Assembly: GCF_045679555.1 (NCBI RefSeq)
Contig: NC_092100.1
Span: 34,039,106 to 34,103,105 of the forward strand
Direction of reading: 5' to 3'
Length of the DNA: 64,000 bases
DNA from: Salvelinus alpinus
Lineage: Eukaryota > Chordata > Actinopteri > Salmoniformes > Salmonidae
The first letter of the stretch is position 1. Each line of letters begins with the position of its first letter. The translations under genes and the position numbers were made by a program. Below are positions 33,729 to 45,606 of the stretch, piece by piece. The notes beneath the pieces were generated by a model, which was not told the DNA's origin, made no database searches, and saw only the letters and a program-made list of their open reading frames with translations.

Positions 33729-35548
33729 GTGTGTGTGTAATATATATATTCAGATACAGTGACTACTCTTAAGCAGTATTGAAGTCAATGTGACTGTCAG
33801 TGTACACAATCTTGCTACTTAATTGCTGTCTTAAGATGGGTGTAAATGGGAAGATAAAGTTCATTTTTGCCTTAACATACCCATCACACATTTCCATGTC
33901 TCTGATATGAATTTTCTATACTTTTTATTTATCTGCACATACACAGATGTTTCAGGATCATGTATTTTAGTTCACTTATTTTTAGGTTTAAGGAAATTCT
34001 GATTTTATGTTAATGGTTGTTTTCAATATTACGTTATGTCAGAGCATTTATTTTGTGTTAGAATACAATGTTGATGTATTCCTCCTCTACCATGTGAGTC
34101 CTTAGTCTTACTAACATCAATGAGTCACAGCTCGCTGTGTTGTCACGTGGGTCACGCATCAGCCAGGTTAATGAGTCAACATTACAGAGTGATTGAAATT
34201 TAAAGGCAATGTTCCAGCGTTAGTGCAGACTGTATTTACGGTAATTGCTGCATATGTCGTCTATCAGAAATGACCTTTACATTTCTGTCACGCAGCCTAT
34301 AATGCTTCAGCGTTAGATTGAATAGAGCCCCTCATCCTTTTGTGTTTGTCATAGGTTCATTTCTGTTCATTTCCCTCATCCATATGAGTGGTCTGTGGAT
34401 CTTTTTGATAATCATGAATAGAGTAGAAAAAATTATTGTGATTGTGGTAAAGGCCTTTTCTCATCCAATACAATTCTGCACCACTGTCACAAACCACCTG
34501 GTTCAAGAGCTATGTATAAGTGTCTATGTGAAAGGTCTGTCAGAAGTCAGCGATGAATCTGGTCGAGTCAAGCACATGTAAATGTCAGAGTTCTTCTGTC
34601 AGTTTGGTTTATTTTTTAATGTTGAATTCTAAATGTCCTAAATGAAATGTATGCTACTGTGGTATTCTGGAAAGCACATGATCAGATATGAGACCAGCAT
34701 ATATACCACTGTCTCTGTGTCCAGTATTGGACAGAGCTATAGAGGCTGGTCATCTGAATAAGTGCTAATGGTGATATATGCAGGAGTTAGCTAGGTGCCT
34801 TCTAATAGGAAAATCTGAGTCACATTGGTGTTTACATAATGTTCTTATCTTTCATAATTGATATTATTGCATAACATGCAGTTGAAACCAAATGTATGCA
34901 CTCAAATTATTGGTCCCTACATTGTATTTTTCATGTGTAGGCTTACAGCTTCGTGGCTAAAGATCCTTTAAAAACTGTTAAGACACCCACAATGTGCTCT
35001 TGAAATTTCATCTGAATACTGCCTACAAATCAAACAACTCTAAGATTATTTTAAGGTAATTGTCTTGCTTTTGCTGGTGCGTTTACTTTGTTGATATTGG
35101 TAAATTAAACGTCTCAAAAGAAATGTGAAATTAAATCTCGTCCAGTATGTCACTGCAGTCAACCTATGAGAACATTTGTAACTATTTATTGCTTTTAATG
35201 TTTTCTTTTTTTGGTTCCTCCTTTGCACACTTTTCTCAGTCTATAAAGGCAGATGAGAAGCCTCTCCTTAGAAAAAGGGCAATGGAATATATATTTTTGC
35301 AATTTTCAGTGGGGGGGGGTGCTTTATCACCACCTGTTCCTCTAGAAAAAGCCTACAACATATATTGTCTCTAAAAACAAAGAATAAAGCTTTTCATCAA
35401 GAATTGAGTTAAAATTCCTATATTTCCTTAAGGTGGTGACATTGCAGCACATTTATTGGAATTCCTTGCATCACAAAGTATTATGTCACTACATCTTGAA
35501 TATTGACTACATCACACAATCCTCTACTTTAGTCAATGTCAATTATAA
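33729..35548. other. Intergenic, nothing recognised
   Basis: AT-rich spacer between two Tc1 copies. No exon or RNA gene could be supported. Confidence 0.45.
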
Positions 35549-36980
35549 ACTCGGCATAAAAAGAAACGTCCATTTTTCAGGACCCTGTCTTTCAAAGATA
35601 ATTTGTAAAAATCCAAATAACTTCACAGATCTTCACTGTAAAGGGTTGAAACACTGTTTCCCATGCTTGTTCAATGAACCATAAACAATTAATGAACATG
35701 CACCTGTGGAATGGTCGTTAAGACACTAACAGCTTACAGACGGTCGGCAATTAAGGTCACCATTATGAAAACTCAGGACACTAAAGAGGCCTTTCTACTG
35801 ACTCTGAACATCACCAAAAGAAAGATGCCCAGGGTCCCTGCTCATATGCGTGAACGTGCCTTAGGCATGCTGCAAGGAGGCATGTGGCCAAGGTAATAAA
35901 TTGCAATGTCTGTACTGTTAGACACCGCTACAGGGAGACAGGATGGACAGCTGATCGTCCTCGCAGTGGCAGACCACGTTTAACAACACCTGCACAGGAT
36001 TGGAACATCACACCTGCAGGACAGATACAGGATGGCAACAACTGCCCGAGTTACACCAGGAACACACAATCCCTCCATCAGTGCTCAGACTGTCCGTAAT
36101 AGGCTGAGTGAGGCTGGACTGAGGGCTTGTAGTTCTGTTGTAAGGCCGGTCCTCACCAGACATCACCGGCAACTACGTCGCCTATGGGCACAAACCCACC
36201 GTCGCTGGACCAGACAGGACTGGCAAAAAAGTGCTCTTCACTGACGAGTCGCGGTTTAGTCTCACCAGGGGTGATGGTCGGATTCGTGTTTATCGTCGAA
36301 GGAATGAGCGTTATACAGAGGCCTGTACTCTGGAGCGGGATCGATTTTGGAGGTGGAGGGTCACAGCATTATTGGACTGAGCTTGTTGTCATTGCACGCA
36401 ATCTCAACGCTGAGCGTTTATAGGGAAGACATTCTCCTCCCTCATATGGTACCCTTCCTGCAGGCTCATCCTGACATGACCATCCAGCATGACAATGCCA
36501 CCAGCCATACTGCTCGTTCTGTGCGTGATTGTCTGCAAGACAGGAATGTCAGTGTTCTGCCATGGCCAGCGAAGAGCCCGGATCTCAATCCCATTGAGCA
36601 CATCTGGACCTGTTGGATCAGAGGGTGAGGGCTAGGGCCATTCCCCCCTGAAATGTCTGGTTACTTGCAGGTGCCTTGGTGGAAGAGTGGGGTAACATCT
36701 CACAGCAAGAACTGGCAAATCTGGTGCAGTCCATGAGGAGATGCACTGCAGTACTTAATGCAGCTGGTGGCCACACCAGATACTGACTGTTACTTTTGAT
36801 TTTGGCCCCTCCCTTTGTTCAGGAACACATTATTCAATTTCTGTTAGTCACATGTCTGTGGATCTTGTTCAGTTTGTCTCAGTTGTTGAATCTTATGTTC
36901 AAACAAATATTTACACATGTTAAGTTTGCTGAAAATAAACGCAGTTGACAGTGCGAGGATGTTTCTTTTTTTGCTGAGTA
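35549..36980 (+). mobile_element. Tc1-like transposon (ACTCGGCATAAAAAG family), inactive
   Basis: The left end ACTCGGCATAAAAAGAAACG pairs with the right end GTTTCTTTTTTTGCTGAGT. The transposase starts near 35,820 (KRKMPRVPAHMRERALGML), continues with RYRETGWTADRPRSGRPRL and an LFTDESRFSLTRG frame (first Asp), then QHDNATSHTARSVRD (second Asp) and [11 protein letters not shown] (Glu). The three catalytic acids survive, but frameshifts near 35,885, 36,010, 36,230 and 36,400 break the frame. Confidence 0.93.
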
Positions 36981-37394
36981 GTTAGGGGAAAATTGCACAA
37001 ATTTAGATAAAATCAATCACGACAAATATTGTCCATGTTTGGATAACCTTGGTTATTGTCTTTGAAAATTAGGTAAATATTAGCAATGTGGGGAAAGGGA
37101 ACCTTGAGCAATAATGCATTACTTTGAACTTTTGCAATCCAATAAAAAATGTGCATTTCAACCCCAAATTATCATCCATCTACTTTGTGTTGCAATATTT
37201 TTCTGTCCCACGGGCCCCATTTATCAAACATGCTTGGTTTTTAACTATGTTATTTTAACTTTGTCCAACTCAGGACCTCGCATATGCATTGTGAATTATA
37301 GCATAAATGTCAACAGAATCCATTTTATTATTGAACAGGTTTGATCAAATTCAATCCATTTTGTTACATTGCATTATGCATAGAAGTATATTAA

Positions 37395-37870
37395 TAAGTA
37401 TTAATAAGGCTCTTCCATTATGGAATACATTATTTGCATAGACCTTTTGTACTTTTCTCATGATAAACAGAACATTACAACTATTGATTAGTGTTAATCA
37501 TAGGAACCTTTTGAAACTTTGATTTCATTCTGTAACCATAGTGTTTGTTACAAACATTTCAAAGCGCTGGAGAAATACTGATTTCTAGGCCATATCCCAG
37601 ACAGAATACAAAATGTAGACCATCTAAAAATTGAGGTAGACTATGTATGCTGAACAGCATCTATTAAGAGGAAGATTATTGTAACTAAAAAGGCAGGAGT
37701 GGCCTAAACATCAGTGTTTCAAGTATTGGTACATAGTTAAATACAATAAAGAGAAATACTGTACATGATTTGACAATTACACAAGACATTAACAAAACTT
37801 GTTTGTGACTAATTGGAGCATTTACCAATCTAAATTACACTTGAATTTGTGTTCAATTCAATCAGTTATA
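37395..37870. repeat. Local repeat, copy 3
   Basis: CTCTTCCATTATGGAATACA, AAAGCGCTGGAGAAATACTG, CAGAATACAAAATGTAGACC and GCAGGAGTGGCCTAAACATC match the units at 30,577-31,330 in the same order and orientation. The two Tc1 elements at 32,375 and 35,549 lie between. Confidence 0.8.
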
Positions 37871-38085
37871 TGCTACATCATAAGGTCCTTATTTCCAAAG
37901 TGAATGCTTCCTTTTATCAATTGCACAGGCTGTGAAAATTCACATGATTATACAAAGTGGCCTTGGAATCAAAGACATACAGGAGACAGTGCTATTCAGC
38001 TGGTGGGTTTGGATTAGTGTGGTAATGCTGAATCACGCAACTCATGATCCGTCAAGTTATTTAGTTAATAAAGCATTATGGCCCC

Positions 38086-38390
38086 CACCTACAGTGCTCT
38101 ACGTTCAATTATAAATTGCTGGGTGGTTCGAGCCCTGAAAGCTGATTGGCTGACAACCATGGTATATCAGACCGTATACCATGGGTATGACAAAACATTT
38201 ATTTTTATTGCTCTAAATACATTAACCAGTTATAAAAGCAATAAGGCACCTTGGGGGTTTATGATATATGGCCAATATACCACGGCTAAGGGCCGTGTCC
38301 AGGCACTCCCTGTTGGGTCGTGCTTAAGAACAGCCCTTAGCCGTGGTATATTGGCCATATATCACAAACCTCCTCGGGCTCAATTAAACA
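38086..38390. mobile_element. MITE with long inverted arms
   Basis: TATATGGCCAATATACCACG then GCTAAGGGC at 38,266, and GCCCTTAGCCGTGGTATATT then GGCCATATA at 38,333, form long near-perfect inverted arms. The left part has CCATGGTATATCAGACC. It lies about 390 bp past the pex11b stop codon. A relative sits inside the duplicated units at 43,790 and 58,064. Confidence 0.8.
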
Positions 38391-38777
38391 CTAGCAAACA
38401 AAGTTGACTAAGATCCCTGTCCAGCCTCGTCTGTCTTTGTGGTTCCTAAACTACTGCAAAGTTCCCTTTATAATATATTAATTTTGAAAATGTCTAAAAA
38501 GGTACATATGGATCCACCTATGAGCTGTTGCTGGTCCTAACAGTAATCATACACATTGGCTACTCATAAGTGTTTGCCCTTTAAGCTCCTAATTTCTATC
38601 TGAAGGGGTTGCTGTCATCAGTGAACTTCTGCTAGCATGCAACTTCCCCTGAAGTGACATTCAAAGTAGGATAGTACCCCTGAAAAATGACTATAAACCT
38701 TAGTACAATGGGCAGATGCCAGTACTGTGTATGGCTTCTCTTAATTCTAGCTCCTTTCATTTTCCTTCAACTCTAGG

Positions 38778-39346
38778 TTACGGTTGGATTTTCAAACTGG
38801 GGTGCAAGACTGACACTATCCCTAAGAGAGATGAAATCAGCCCACAAAAGCCCACCACTCCTGGGTTTGACCGGTACACACCCAGCCTGTCCAGTGGAAT
38901 GAAAATATCACAAATGTTTTTCAGTGTGTCAAGGGCAACCGAGGGATGGCTTTTAAGACTCTCGAAGAGCAGGAACAGAAAAGCATCCAGTTGAGGAACA
39001 ATAACAGTAGCCACATCAGGGTTGTCGTTGAGGTGCTGATCCATTTTCTGCTGAAACTGCCTATCTCTGGTTCTCTGAACCATAGTCTGGGTGATTACAT
39101 AAACATCTCTGGTCAGACTCATAACCAGGGACAGGAAGTAGCAACAAGAGCCATTCAAGCTCCAGCGCTCCTTGTCGATACCAGGGACAAGGCCAACATT
39201 TCTGGCCCAGAGCACATTGTCGCAGATAAAGTAAAGGGCGCGGTTGAGGTTCGCCACAGTAAGGCAGAGGCGCAACACAGGGTCAGAGAGCTGCAAGGTT
39301 CGCTTGGCAGCGTCAATGGAATTCACAGTGTTCCCCAGTCTGAACA
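38778..39346 (-). CDS. pex11b: pex11b exon 3 (C-terminal 189 codons and stop)
   Basis: The acceptor on the minus strand is TTTGTTTCAG and the stop TAA is at 38780-38778. It holds most of the protein, including the ANLNRALYFICD core and the SNPGVVGFCGLI segment near the C-terminal membrane span. A long plus-strand open frame over the same bases is a shadow. Confidence 0.96.
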
Positions 39347-40471
39347 CTGAAACAAAGAACATAAAAGGACAGAATTCAGCACATGCTCATGAAAACAGTT
39401 CTCAAGTAAGCTACATTTGACTGATTGTTGAACCAAATATTTGTCAGCACAAAACTAGAGCTTCTTTCTAGAACTACAGCTTTCCTATATGACCTATGGT
39501 TGGGGAAAAATCACTGCTTATGTAACTATTAACTGTCTATGTCTTATGCAATTGCATAAACAGCCTAGTGATCCTACTCTTCCGAGTGGTTGAAGGTCTG
39601 ATACCCAAAATTTTCTCCACTTACAGTCAATAAAGCCATCCAATAATAATTAGCCTACAGCTCGTTTCAAAAACACTTGTTCTAACGGTTAGTTAGCTAC
39701 AGTATGTCCCTGGGGAGTGTAGTAGTTGGTGGTGAAGGTTGTACAAACTCACATTTCCTTCCAGAACTCATGTTGGACTCCAGACTCTGCAGCTTGACAA
39801 CAAGCTCTTTCCTTGCAGAATTATTGCGAAGCAAATACTTCACCAAGGCACATGCATATTGGGTTGTCCTGAAATACAAGCATTAGACATTATGACAATT
39901 AGACACATCTCAGCAACTATATGTTTATTTAACTATACAAGTCAGTTAAGAACAAATTCTTATTTTACAATAACGGCTTAACCCGGACGACATTGGGCCA
40001 ATTGTGCACCACCCTATGGGACTCCCGATCACTGCCCAGTTGTGATACAGCCCGGGATCGAACCAGGGTCTGTAGTGACGCCTCTAGCACTCAGATGCAG
40101 TGCCTTAGACCACTGCGCTACTCGGGAGCAATCTGTATCTAGTAACGTTAGTCTGAAAAGGAGATCATCATACAAACTAAGCTGATCTGACTTGCTAAAT
40201 TGACAGTCAGCAAGCTACATTAGCAAAGATATGTAACTTGTTGCAGCAAATGAATGATGGATAACATTGGCATTAGTTAGCTAGCTACGGTTGGAATTAT
40301 GCTCAACCTTAACTTTTAAGTTATGAGTTAGCTAAGTTACTGCAGACAGCTAACGTTAGCTTTCTACTAAATAAGACGATTTAGCTAGCTAACTTACCAA
40401 AGACCAATGACATACCTGAAAATACGATCCCTTCCTTGACTTTGATTTGTGAACTTAACAAAAGACTCCAT
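38778..40471 (-). CDS. pex11b: Peroxisomal membrane protein 11B (PEX11 beta), complete, three exons
   Basis: PEX11 proteins sit in the peroxisomal membrane and drive its elongation before division. Exons are 40416-40471, 39753-39868 and 38778-39346, giving 246 residues against 259 in human PEX11B. The start ATG at 40471-40469 opens MESFVKFTNQSQGRDRIFR, the usual PEX11 N-terminus with an amphipathic helix. Exon 2 gives TTQYACALVKYLLRN. Exon 3 gives KLFRLGNTVNSIDAAKR, LCLTVANLNRALYFICDN and, near the C-terminus, LDRLGVYRSNPGVVGFCGLI, which contains a predicted membrane segment. The family motif (L/Y)KSNPG is present as YRSNPG. Splice sites are canonical. It converges on the ELL gene. Nothing looks broken. 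Confidence 0.96.
39753..39868 (-). CDS. pex11b: pex11b exon 2
   Basis: The minus-strand acceptor is TATTTCAG and the donor GTGAGTT. It encodes TTQYACALVKYLLRN and LQSLESNMSSGRK, the second helix of the N-terminal PEX11 region. Confidence 0.95.
39922..40132 (-). mobile_element. tRNA-derived SINE in pex11b intron 1
   Basis: Read on the minus strand it starts TGCTCCCGAGTAGCGCAGTG near 40,130, has a B box GGTTCGATCCC, the AATTGGCCCAATGTCGTCCG body and the tail AACTGACTTGTATAGTTAAA. It is a near-full-length salmonid SINE and not a tRNA gene. Confidence 0.92.
40416..40471 (-). CDS. pex11b: pex11b exon 1
   Basis: The ATG lies in CGCAATGG. The exon encodes MESFVKFTNQSQGRDRIF and two bases of Arg, then donor GTATGTC. 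Confidence 0.93.
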
Positions 40472-40700
40472 TGCGACCAGTGCCTTATTGTTTCAAACAG
40501 AAGATAAAATGTCAAATTTGCAGCCAAGCCGAAGCTAAAGTAAGGCAACTGCATAGAGATAGATAGAGGACTCATCTTTGTATCTATGCTATTTTAGGGT
40601 ATATGACAGCATATGTAGGACAATTGAGGCAATCTCAATTTTGACGAAGAACATTTTCTTCTTCACGATTGGCTGACCCCTCCTGGTGACCCACCCTCCT
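40472..40700 (-). promoter_or_regulatory. Probable pex11b promoter region with CCAAT box
   Basis: On the minus strand a CCAAT box (CAGCCAATCG; plus-strand ATTGG at 40668-40672) lies about 200 bp upstream of the pex11b ATG, and a TGACG-type site is in the same region (GACGAAG, near 40,643). No TATA box is evident. Everything from 40,543 onward is copied again at 54,703. Confidence 0.4.
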
Positions 40701-42581
40701 GATGACCCAGTTGGACATCACTCCAAAATGGTCACAAACGCCCTCAATGGCGTTTTGGCCTCTATCATTCTCTATGGGCAACAGCTCTCATATCATAGCT
40801 AGCGAATTTACGTTCCAGTACGGAGGGTTTTGCAGACGGACAAGTGGGTTTGTCAAACGGCCCTTTCGAATACTTTTAACAATAATAATTTTATTATTTC
40901 CTTGCATGGAGTAAGATTCACTGATCTTACGCGAGTAATATGTAACAAAGCAAGTAAATTAGGCATAGTAATATCATGGTTCAACAGGATTCAGCAATAA
41001 TGATAGGCATGGAAGTACTTACACATTAATCTCACAGGATTTACATTAATTTGAATACAAAGTACAGACAACATTAGAATGAAAGAAAACATTTATTTCA
41101 AAACAAGTAAAACACAAGAAGGGACATTCAACATGTGGCTCCAAGTGAAGGGAGATGTTAACTTGGTTTTGATAGTTAGTTGTATCTACATATACATTAT
41201 ATATGAACATATGTAATCACCCTAAATTATGTTCATATTACATTATGAAAATATAGGCAATCATAACCATTTTATCCTGAACAACTACCCTCAAATGTTC
41301 CCTTTAGCCACAAAACCAAGCGACAGAAATCCTTATAGATATAGTTTAACATAGTCCCTATGTTAAAAGTAGAACAGTGTAACAGTATAGCTTCCATCCC
41401 TCTCTTTGCCCCTACATGGGCTCGAATCAGGGACCCTCTGCACACATAGACAACAGTCACCCTTGAAGCATCGTTACACATCGCTCCACAAAAGCCGAGC
41501 AAGGGGAACAACTACTTCAAGGTCTCAGAGCAAGTGACGTTACGATTGAAACGCTATTAGCGCGCACCCCGCTTACTAGCTAGCCATTTCACATCGGTTA
41601 CAACAGCACAAGTAAACATGGTTTGATAATAAACATACTATTTTGTTATGTTATTTATACCCTGTAACTGTATGCTTTCACATTGTGAGTGCCTTCTCAC
41701 TTGAAGTATAGAAGGCCTTTTTCCTCATTTATCAGTTAGATGCATAGCTTACATTATTGAAAAGAGCTACCACTATAATATCCTCATATAGGAAATTATG
41801 CAATCCTGACCATTTTGGGCAAGCAGCTACCCTGAAATTTTCTGAGACACTTTGCTTCACATAGCGTTAGTTGAACATACAGTATGTCCATATGTTTAAG
41901 GTACAACAGAAATTATGTATTATGTTAATCATGTTATGATTAGCATAATAAACTGCCTTCATATTGTGAGAGTCTTCTCGCTTCAAGGTTTCAAGGCTTA
42001 AGTCCTCCTTCCTCATCTGGTAGGCGCCGCTTCTCCCTTTAAGGCCTGGTAGACATCTTGTCTTATCTTCAGTACCTCAGGTGGAACTCTGCCCTCCTGT
42101 CTCCTAGTGGCTCTCTTTTGTGCCTTTCAGCGGTTTGTGATGCTTTTTTGCATGACACACAGCAGAAGATGGGAGTTTAGACTTCTGGCTTCATTTCAGG
42201 AGAGATCCTGGGTTTGGAGGTTAGATGCATCTACATATCTTACATTATTGAAAAGATATCTACAACCATAATATCCTCATATAGTAAGTTATGCAATCCT
42301 AACCATTAGCCAAAGAAGCAACCCTGATATGTTCTGAGCCACTCAGAAATTCATTCAAGTACCTTCACATAGCATTGTGATAGTGATTGTCTGTTTTGTT
42401 CAAGTTTAAGTCCTTCCTCATCTGGAAGGAGTTCCACCTCCTAGTTTTAAGGCCTGTTTCAGTGCCTCAGATGGACTTCTGCCCACCGGTTCCACCCCCC
42501 ACACATGGTCTACAGTATTCGTGCAGTATGCAGGGCCAAAGAAACCCGGTGTGCTACCCTTGGGAGTAGACTGACTGTACA
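40701..42581. other. Duplicated sequence without recognised gene (unit 1)
   Basis: This is the left part of unit 1. Short open frames here are conserved between units only because the DNA is a recent copy. Two minus-strand blocks (42,000-42,140 and 42,400-42,520) resemble each other weakly: both carry a CTCATCTGG and AAGGCCTG pair and a later CAG(G/A)TGGA. They may be exons of an unrecognised gene or an older repeat. Confidence 0.4.
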
Positions 42582-42975
42582 CTATAAAAAGTAATTATAC
42601 TTATAATCTTCATACTTTTCATCATAATCATCATCTTCCTCTTCATCCTGCTCATCTGTGGTCGTCTGTAGATAGAACATGTTTATCAGTTATGCAGTGT
42701 GTGTGAGAGATCCTTTATCATGTGATATTGACTGTACATTTGAGTGAGAATGATACAACTGATCACTTTACAAAATATCAAATTTAAAACTAAACAGTAT
42801 TTTGTAGCAATACAATGTAATACAGTGTAAGTAGTTATGTGTTGCTGGTATATGTTGCACTGTTCCTAAAATAGAAGTTGTCATTGATGCAAATCAAAAA
42901 ACATAAAGCTTACCATAATGGCGTTCAGCAGGGGACTGCAGGACTGAGCAGAGCGAGCAGTGGGTGGATTTTATA
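42582..42975 (-). CDS. Putative short TATA-driven gene, acidic Tyr-rich peptide (unit 1)
   Basis: I do not recognise this. On the minus strand a TATAAAA box (42,975-42,969) lies 53 bp upstream of an ATG (42,916-42,914) that is directly followed by a good donor GTAAGC. A good acceptor CTATCTACAG leads into 42,665-42,582, which reads in frame for 27 residues to TAG. That sequence is TTTDEQDEEEDDDYDEKYED and a short Tyr-rich tail. An IRF-like GAAGTGAAACT lies 41 bp upstream of TATA. The copy in unit 2 differs by one silent base in this exon. No signal peptide or domain is seen. It could be a chance arrangement or the 5' end of a longer gene. Confidence 0.25.
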
Positions 42976-43014
42976 CTGCAGGGTAGCAACAAAACCTGAG
43001 TCTCCACCTCCCCT

Positions 43015-43025
43015 GTGAAGTGAAA
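43015..43025 (+). promoter_or_regulatory. IRF/ISRE-like site upstream of the TATA box (unit 1)
   Basis: GTGAAGTGAAACT on the plus strand fits the interferon regulatory factor core AANNGAAA and nearly fits an ISRE. It lies about 41 bp upstream of the minus-strand TATA box at 42,975. The same site is present in unit 2 near 57,165. This is a short motif that also arises by chance. Confidence 0.3.
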
Positions 43026-43117
43026 CTCAGACCCACTTTTCTGGAAAACAAAACACATGGGAAAGAAGAAAGGGGTGTGTCTCAGTGAAGTGCGACTGAG
43101 CCCAGTGCATACTAAAT

Positions 43118-43223
<106 letters not shown>

Positions 43224-43789
43224 TTGTCTTTAAAAAGTTACACTGTACATTATCTGATGATTAATATTAAGTTATTATCAAATATTGTGTAATTGTACTT
43301 TGCATTCCTTTGTAATCATTTATTTCCCCTGGACATATTTGAAAAGTCACACCAGTGGGGTGCATGAGCCTCGAGTCTCATGATGAGACCTTCTAAAACT
43401 ACAGATGTTACTAAATGTAAACTAGGCTTTTGTCACTCTTGACTATCCAGCTGGCACCCACCCACTAGTGCACCTTATATCTGCTAATGGCTAGTGACCT
43501 TGTGCCCATATTGAGCAAATGACAGTTCTCACAGTTATATGTATGTTATTGTACTGTTGTGTCTCTGTTGTTCTCCTGTCTGTAACATCATTGGCACTAA
43601 ACTCCTAAACTAAAACGAAACTTTTAAACTCCTATCAAAACTAAACCTACTATAACAATTCATATAAACCATTCTTATGTTTGAATTGAACTAATACTAG
43701 TAGGGCCGATGAGGGGAAGACTCATTTGGTCAACCTAACAATACATCAAATTCAAACATACTATATTTTGGTGAAAGGATACAATTAAG

Positions 43790-43985
43790 CAATAAGGTAC
43801 GAGGAGGGATGGTAAATTGTCAATTTAGCACAATCCCACAAGGTGCCTTATTGCTATCATACACTTCTTACCAATGTAATTAGAACAGTAAATAGTCATT
43901 TTTTGTCATACCCATGGTATAAGGTCTGATATACCACAGCTTTCAGCCAATCAGCATTCAAGACTCGAACCACTCGGTTTATAAT
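43790..43985. repeat. MITE-related repeat (unit 1)
   Basis: Contains GCAATAAGGTACGAGGAGGG, CAAGGTGCCTTATTGCTATC, CATACCCATGGTATAAGGTC and CCAATCAGCATTCAAGACTC, the same phrases in inverted order as the MITE at 38,086. It is copied at 58,064-58,256. Confidence 0.65.
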
Positions 43986-44399
43986 ATGGAATAAACAACA
44001 CATAGAAACAACAGACACTGGACAAAACATGTTAAAGTTGCATGTGTTTACAGTTTTTATTTTCACAGTTTCATTGTTTTTTTACAGTAAATGTTGCGTA
44101 CAGCCTTTTTAGATGAATCTATTATGGGATTGTGTTTATCAGCAGGCCCCTCCCTCAAGCCCACCTAACCAAGCACGCAGACCACCAGAAGCCAAAGGGA
44201 AAAAGGGAAGTGGAAAGTAGTTTTGGCTTTTGTGGTTTGCTTCTGTAGTCTGAGTTTCGGTTAGTTGTTTCGAGGTCACTGCATTTCTGCAGCACTGGCT
44301 CTGCACACGTCACCCCCTGCTGGCCCGGTATGGGAACACGACGCATCGGCCTTGTACCTGCGGTAGGCAGCACCACTGTTGCGTTACTCCCTAGTGAAG

Positions 44400-45469
44400 G
44401 CCACACCCGATGTGTAGTGTTCTCATGTCGGGACGGTCGCGGGGGAGGCGCGACCCGCCCTTAGTCTAGCCCAGGATTTCTTCTCCTTGTCCTCCTCCTC
44501 CTCCTCACTGTGGGAAGAGAGATTGTGTTCAGTACTACAATTCAGAAACCTTCACCACAGCAAAACCTTCACATTTGCTAATAAACAAAGTAATAGTACT
44601 TTATCACTGGTGATGCAAGGGAGTGGCAGAGAAAACAGCAGCAGTAGAGGTCTTGATACGTATCATTGAAACGTGTCCCAATACAGACTTATTGACTTAT
44701 TGAGACAACGGTTCTGAGTAGTTGTGAGAAATTGCTTGATTTACAGCAATAAAAAGGAAGTCTGTACTTGTCTCCTTTTTTTACAGATACATTATCTAGG
44801 ACCTGACATCTCTGAACAGTAATATATTGTTTTACAGAGATACTTCAAACAGAGATACTTACATGATTCATAGCAAGCAGACAGAATGGGACTCCATGGG
44901 TGACCTGTTAAAGGGTTAATTAAGGTCACCAGCCCTGAAACACAAGGAATGACAGACTTAGATGTGACGCAGTCAGGAATTACAAAACATGGTCACTTCC
45001 CTTTGATCAGACTATTTTTCTGATTCTGAATTCAATGTATTACATGGTTTATCAATAATTCAAAAGCTATTCATTGAATTATGATTCATATGTTCTCAAT
45101 AAATCTGCTACTCTCTGACTAAACAACAACAACAACAGGCTGTTGTCATATGATCATGACTGTACATCACATTAAACTTCTACTTGTACTGCTCTAATTC
45201 ATAATACGGGAAATGTACTTTAAAAGTTTTTTAAATGTTTTTAAAAAACATTCCTGTTTGTCATATCAACTTTCCTTTAAAAAGTGTAAAGCAATAATTA
45301 TACTGAAATGAATGTAAACTGAACTAAATATTAATCAGGTCAAATAACACAGGTCAATGTTTACAGTAAGTTCTTTATCATTATAGAGATAAAACTCACC
45401 CCTGAATCCTTCAGCAGACATATCCGCAGGATAGAAAGGACAGATGAATCGCTGCATCTTCCTTATAAA
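44400..45469 (-). other. Putative minus-strand gene cassette, unrecognised (unit 1)
   Basis: Three blocks look exon-like on the minus strand. The first has a TTTATAAG TATA-like box (45,469-45,462) and a leader ending at donor GTGAGT (exon end 45,400). The second is 44,934-44,863, between TTTCAG and GTAAGT. The third begins at 44,507 after CCCACAG and reads EEEEDKEKKSW in one frame. I cannot make one frame run through all three: the phases do not agree, so it is either non-coding, broken or mis-parsed. A related older copy lies at 50,160-50,905 and a recent copy at 58,680-59,740. Confidence 0.3.
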
Positions 45470-45606
45470 CCCTGAGAACCCTCTTCTCCTCCTCCTACTC
45501 TCCTGCTCCTCCTCTCCCTCCTCCTCCTCTTACTCTCCCTCATCCTATACCCTGAACTGTTTAGCCCTGTCTGACAGCACCTCAGACAAGCAGCCTGCAC
45601 TGTGTG

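Noticed and set aside
38946-39350. Plus-strand open frame of 134 codons over pex11b exon 3
   Set aside because: It is an antisense shadow of a well-supported conserved exon.
41272-41511. Minus-strand open frame of 79 codons conserved in both units (also 55,432-55,671)
   Set aside because: Conservation reflects recent duplication of the DNA; one of the few differences changes an amino acid, and no domain or start context supports coding.
44424-44450. Short GC-rich hairpin (GGTCGCG with CGCGACC) as a terminator or RNA element
   Set aside because: A 7-bp stem in a GC-rich patch is weak evidence and no transcript context supports it.
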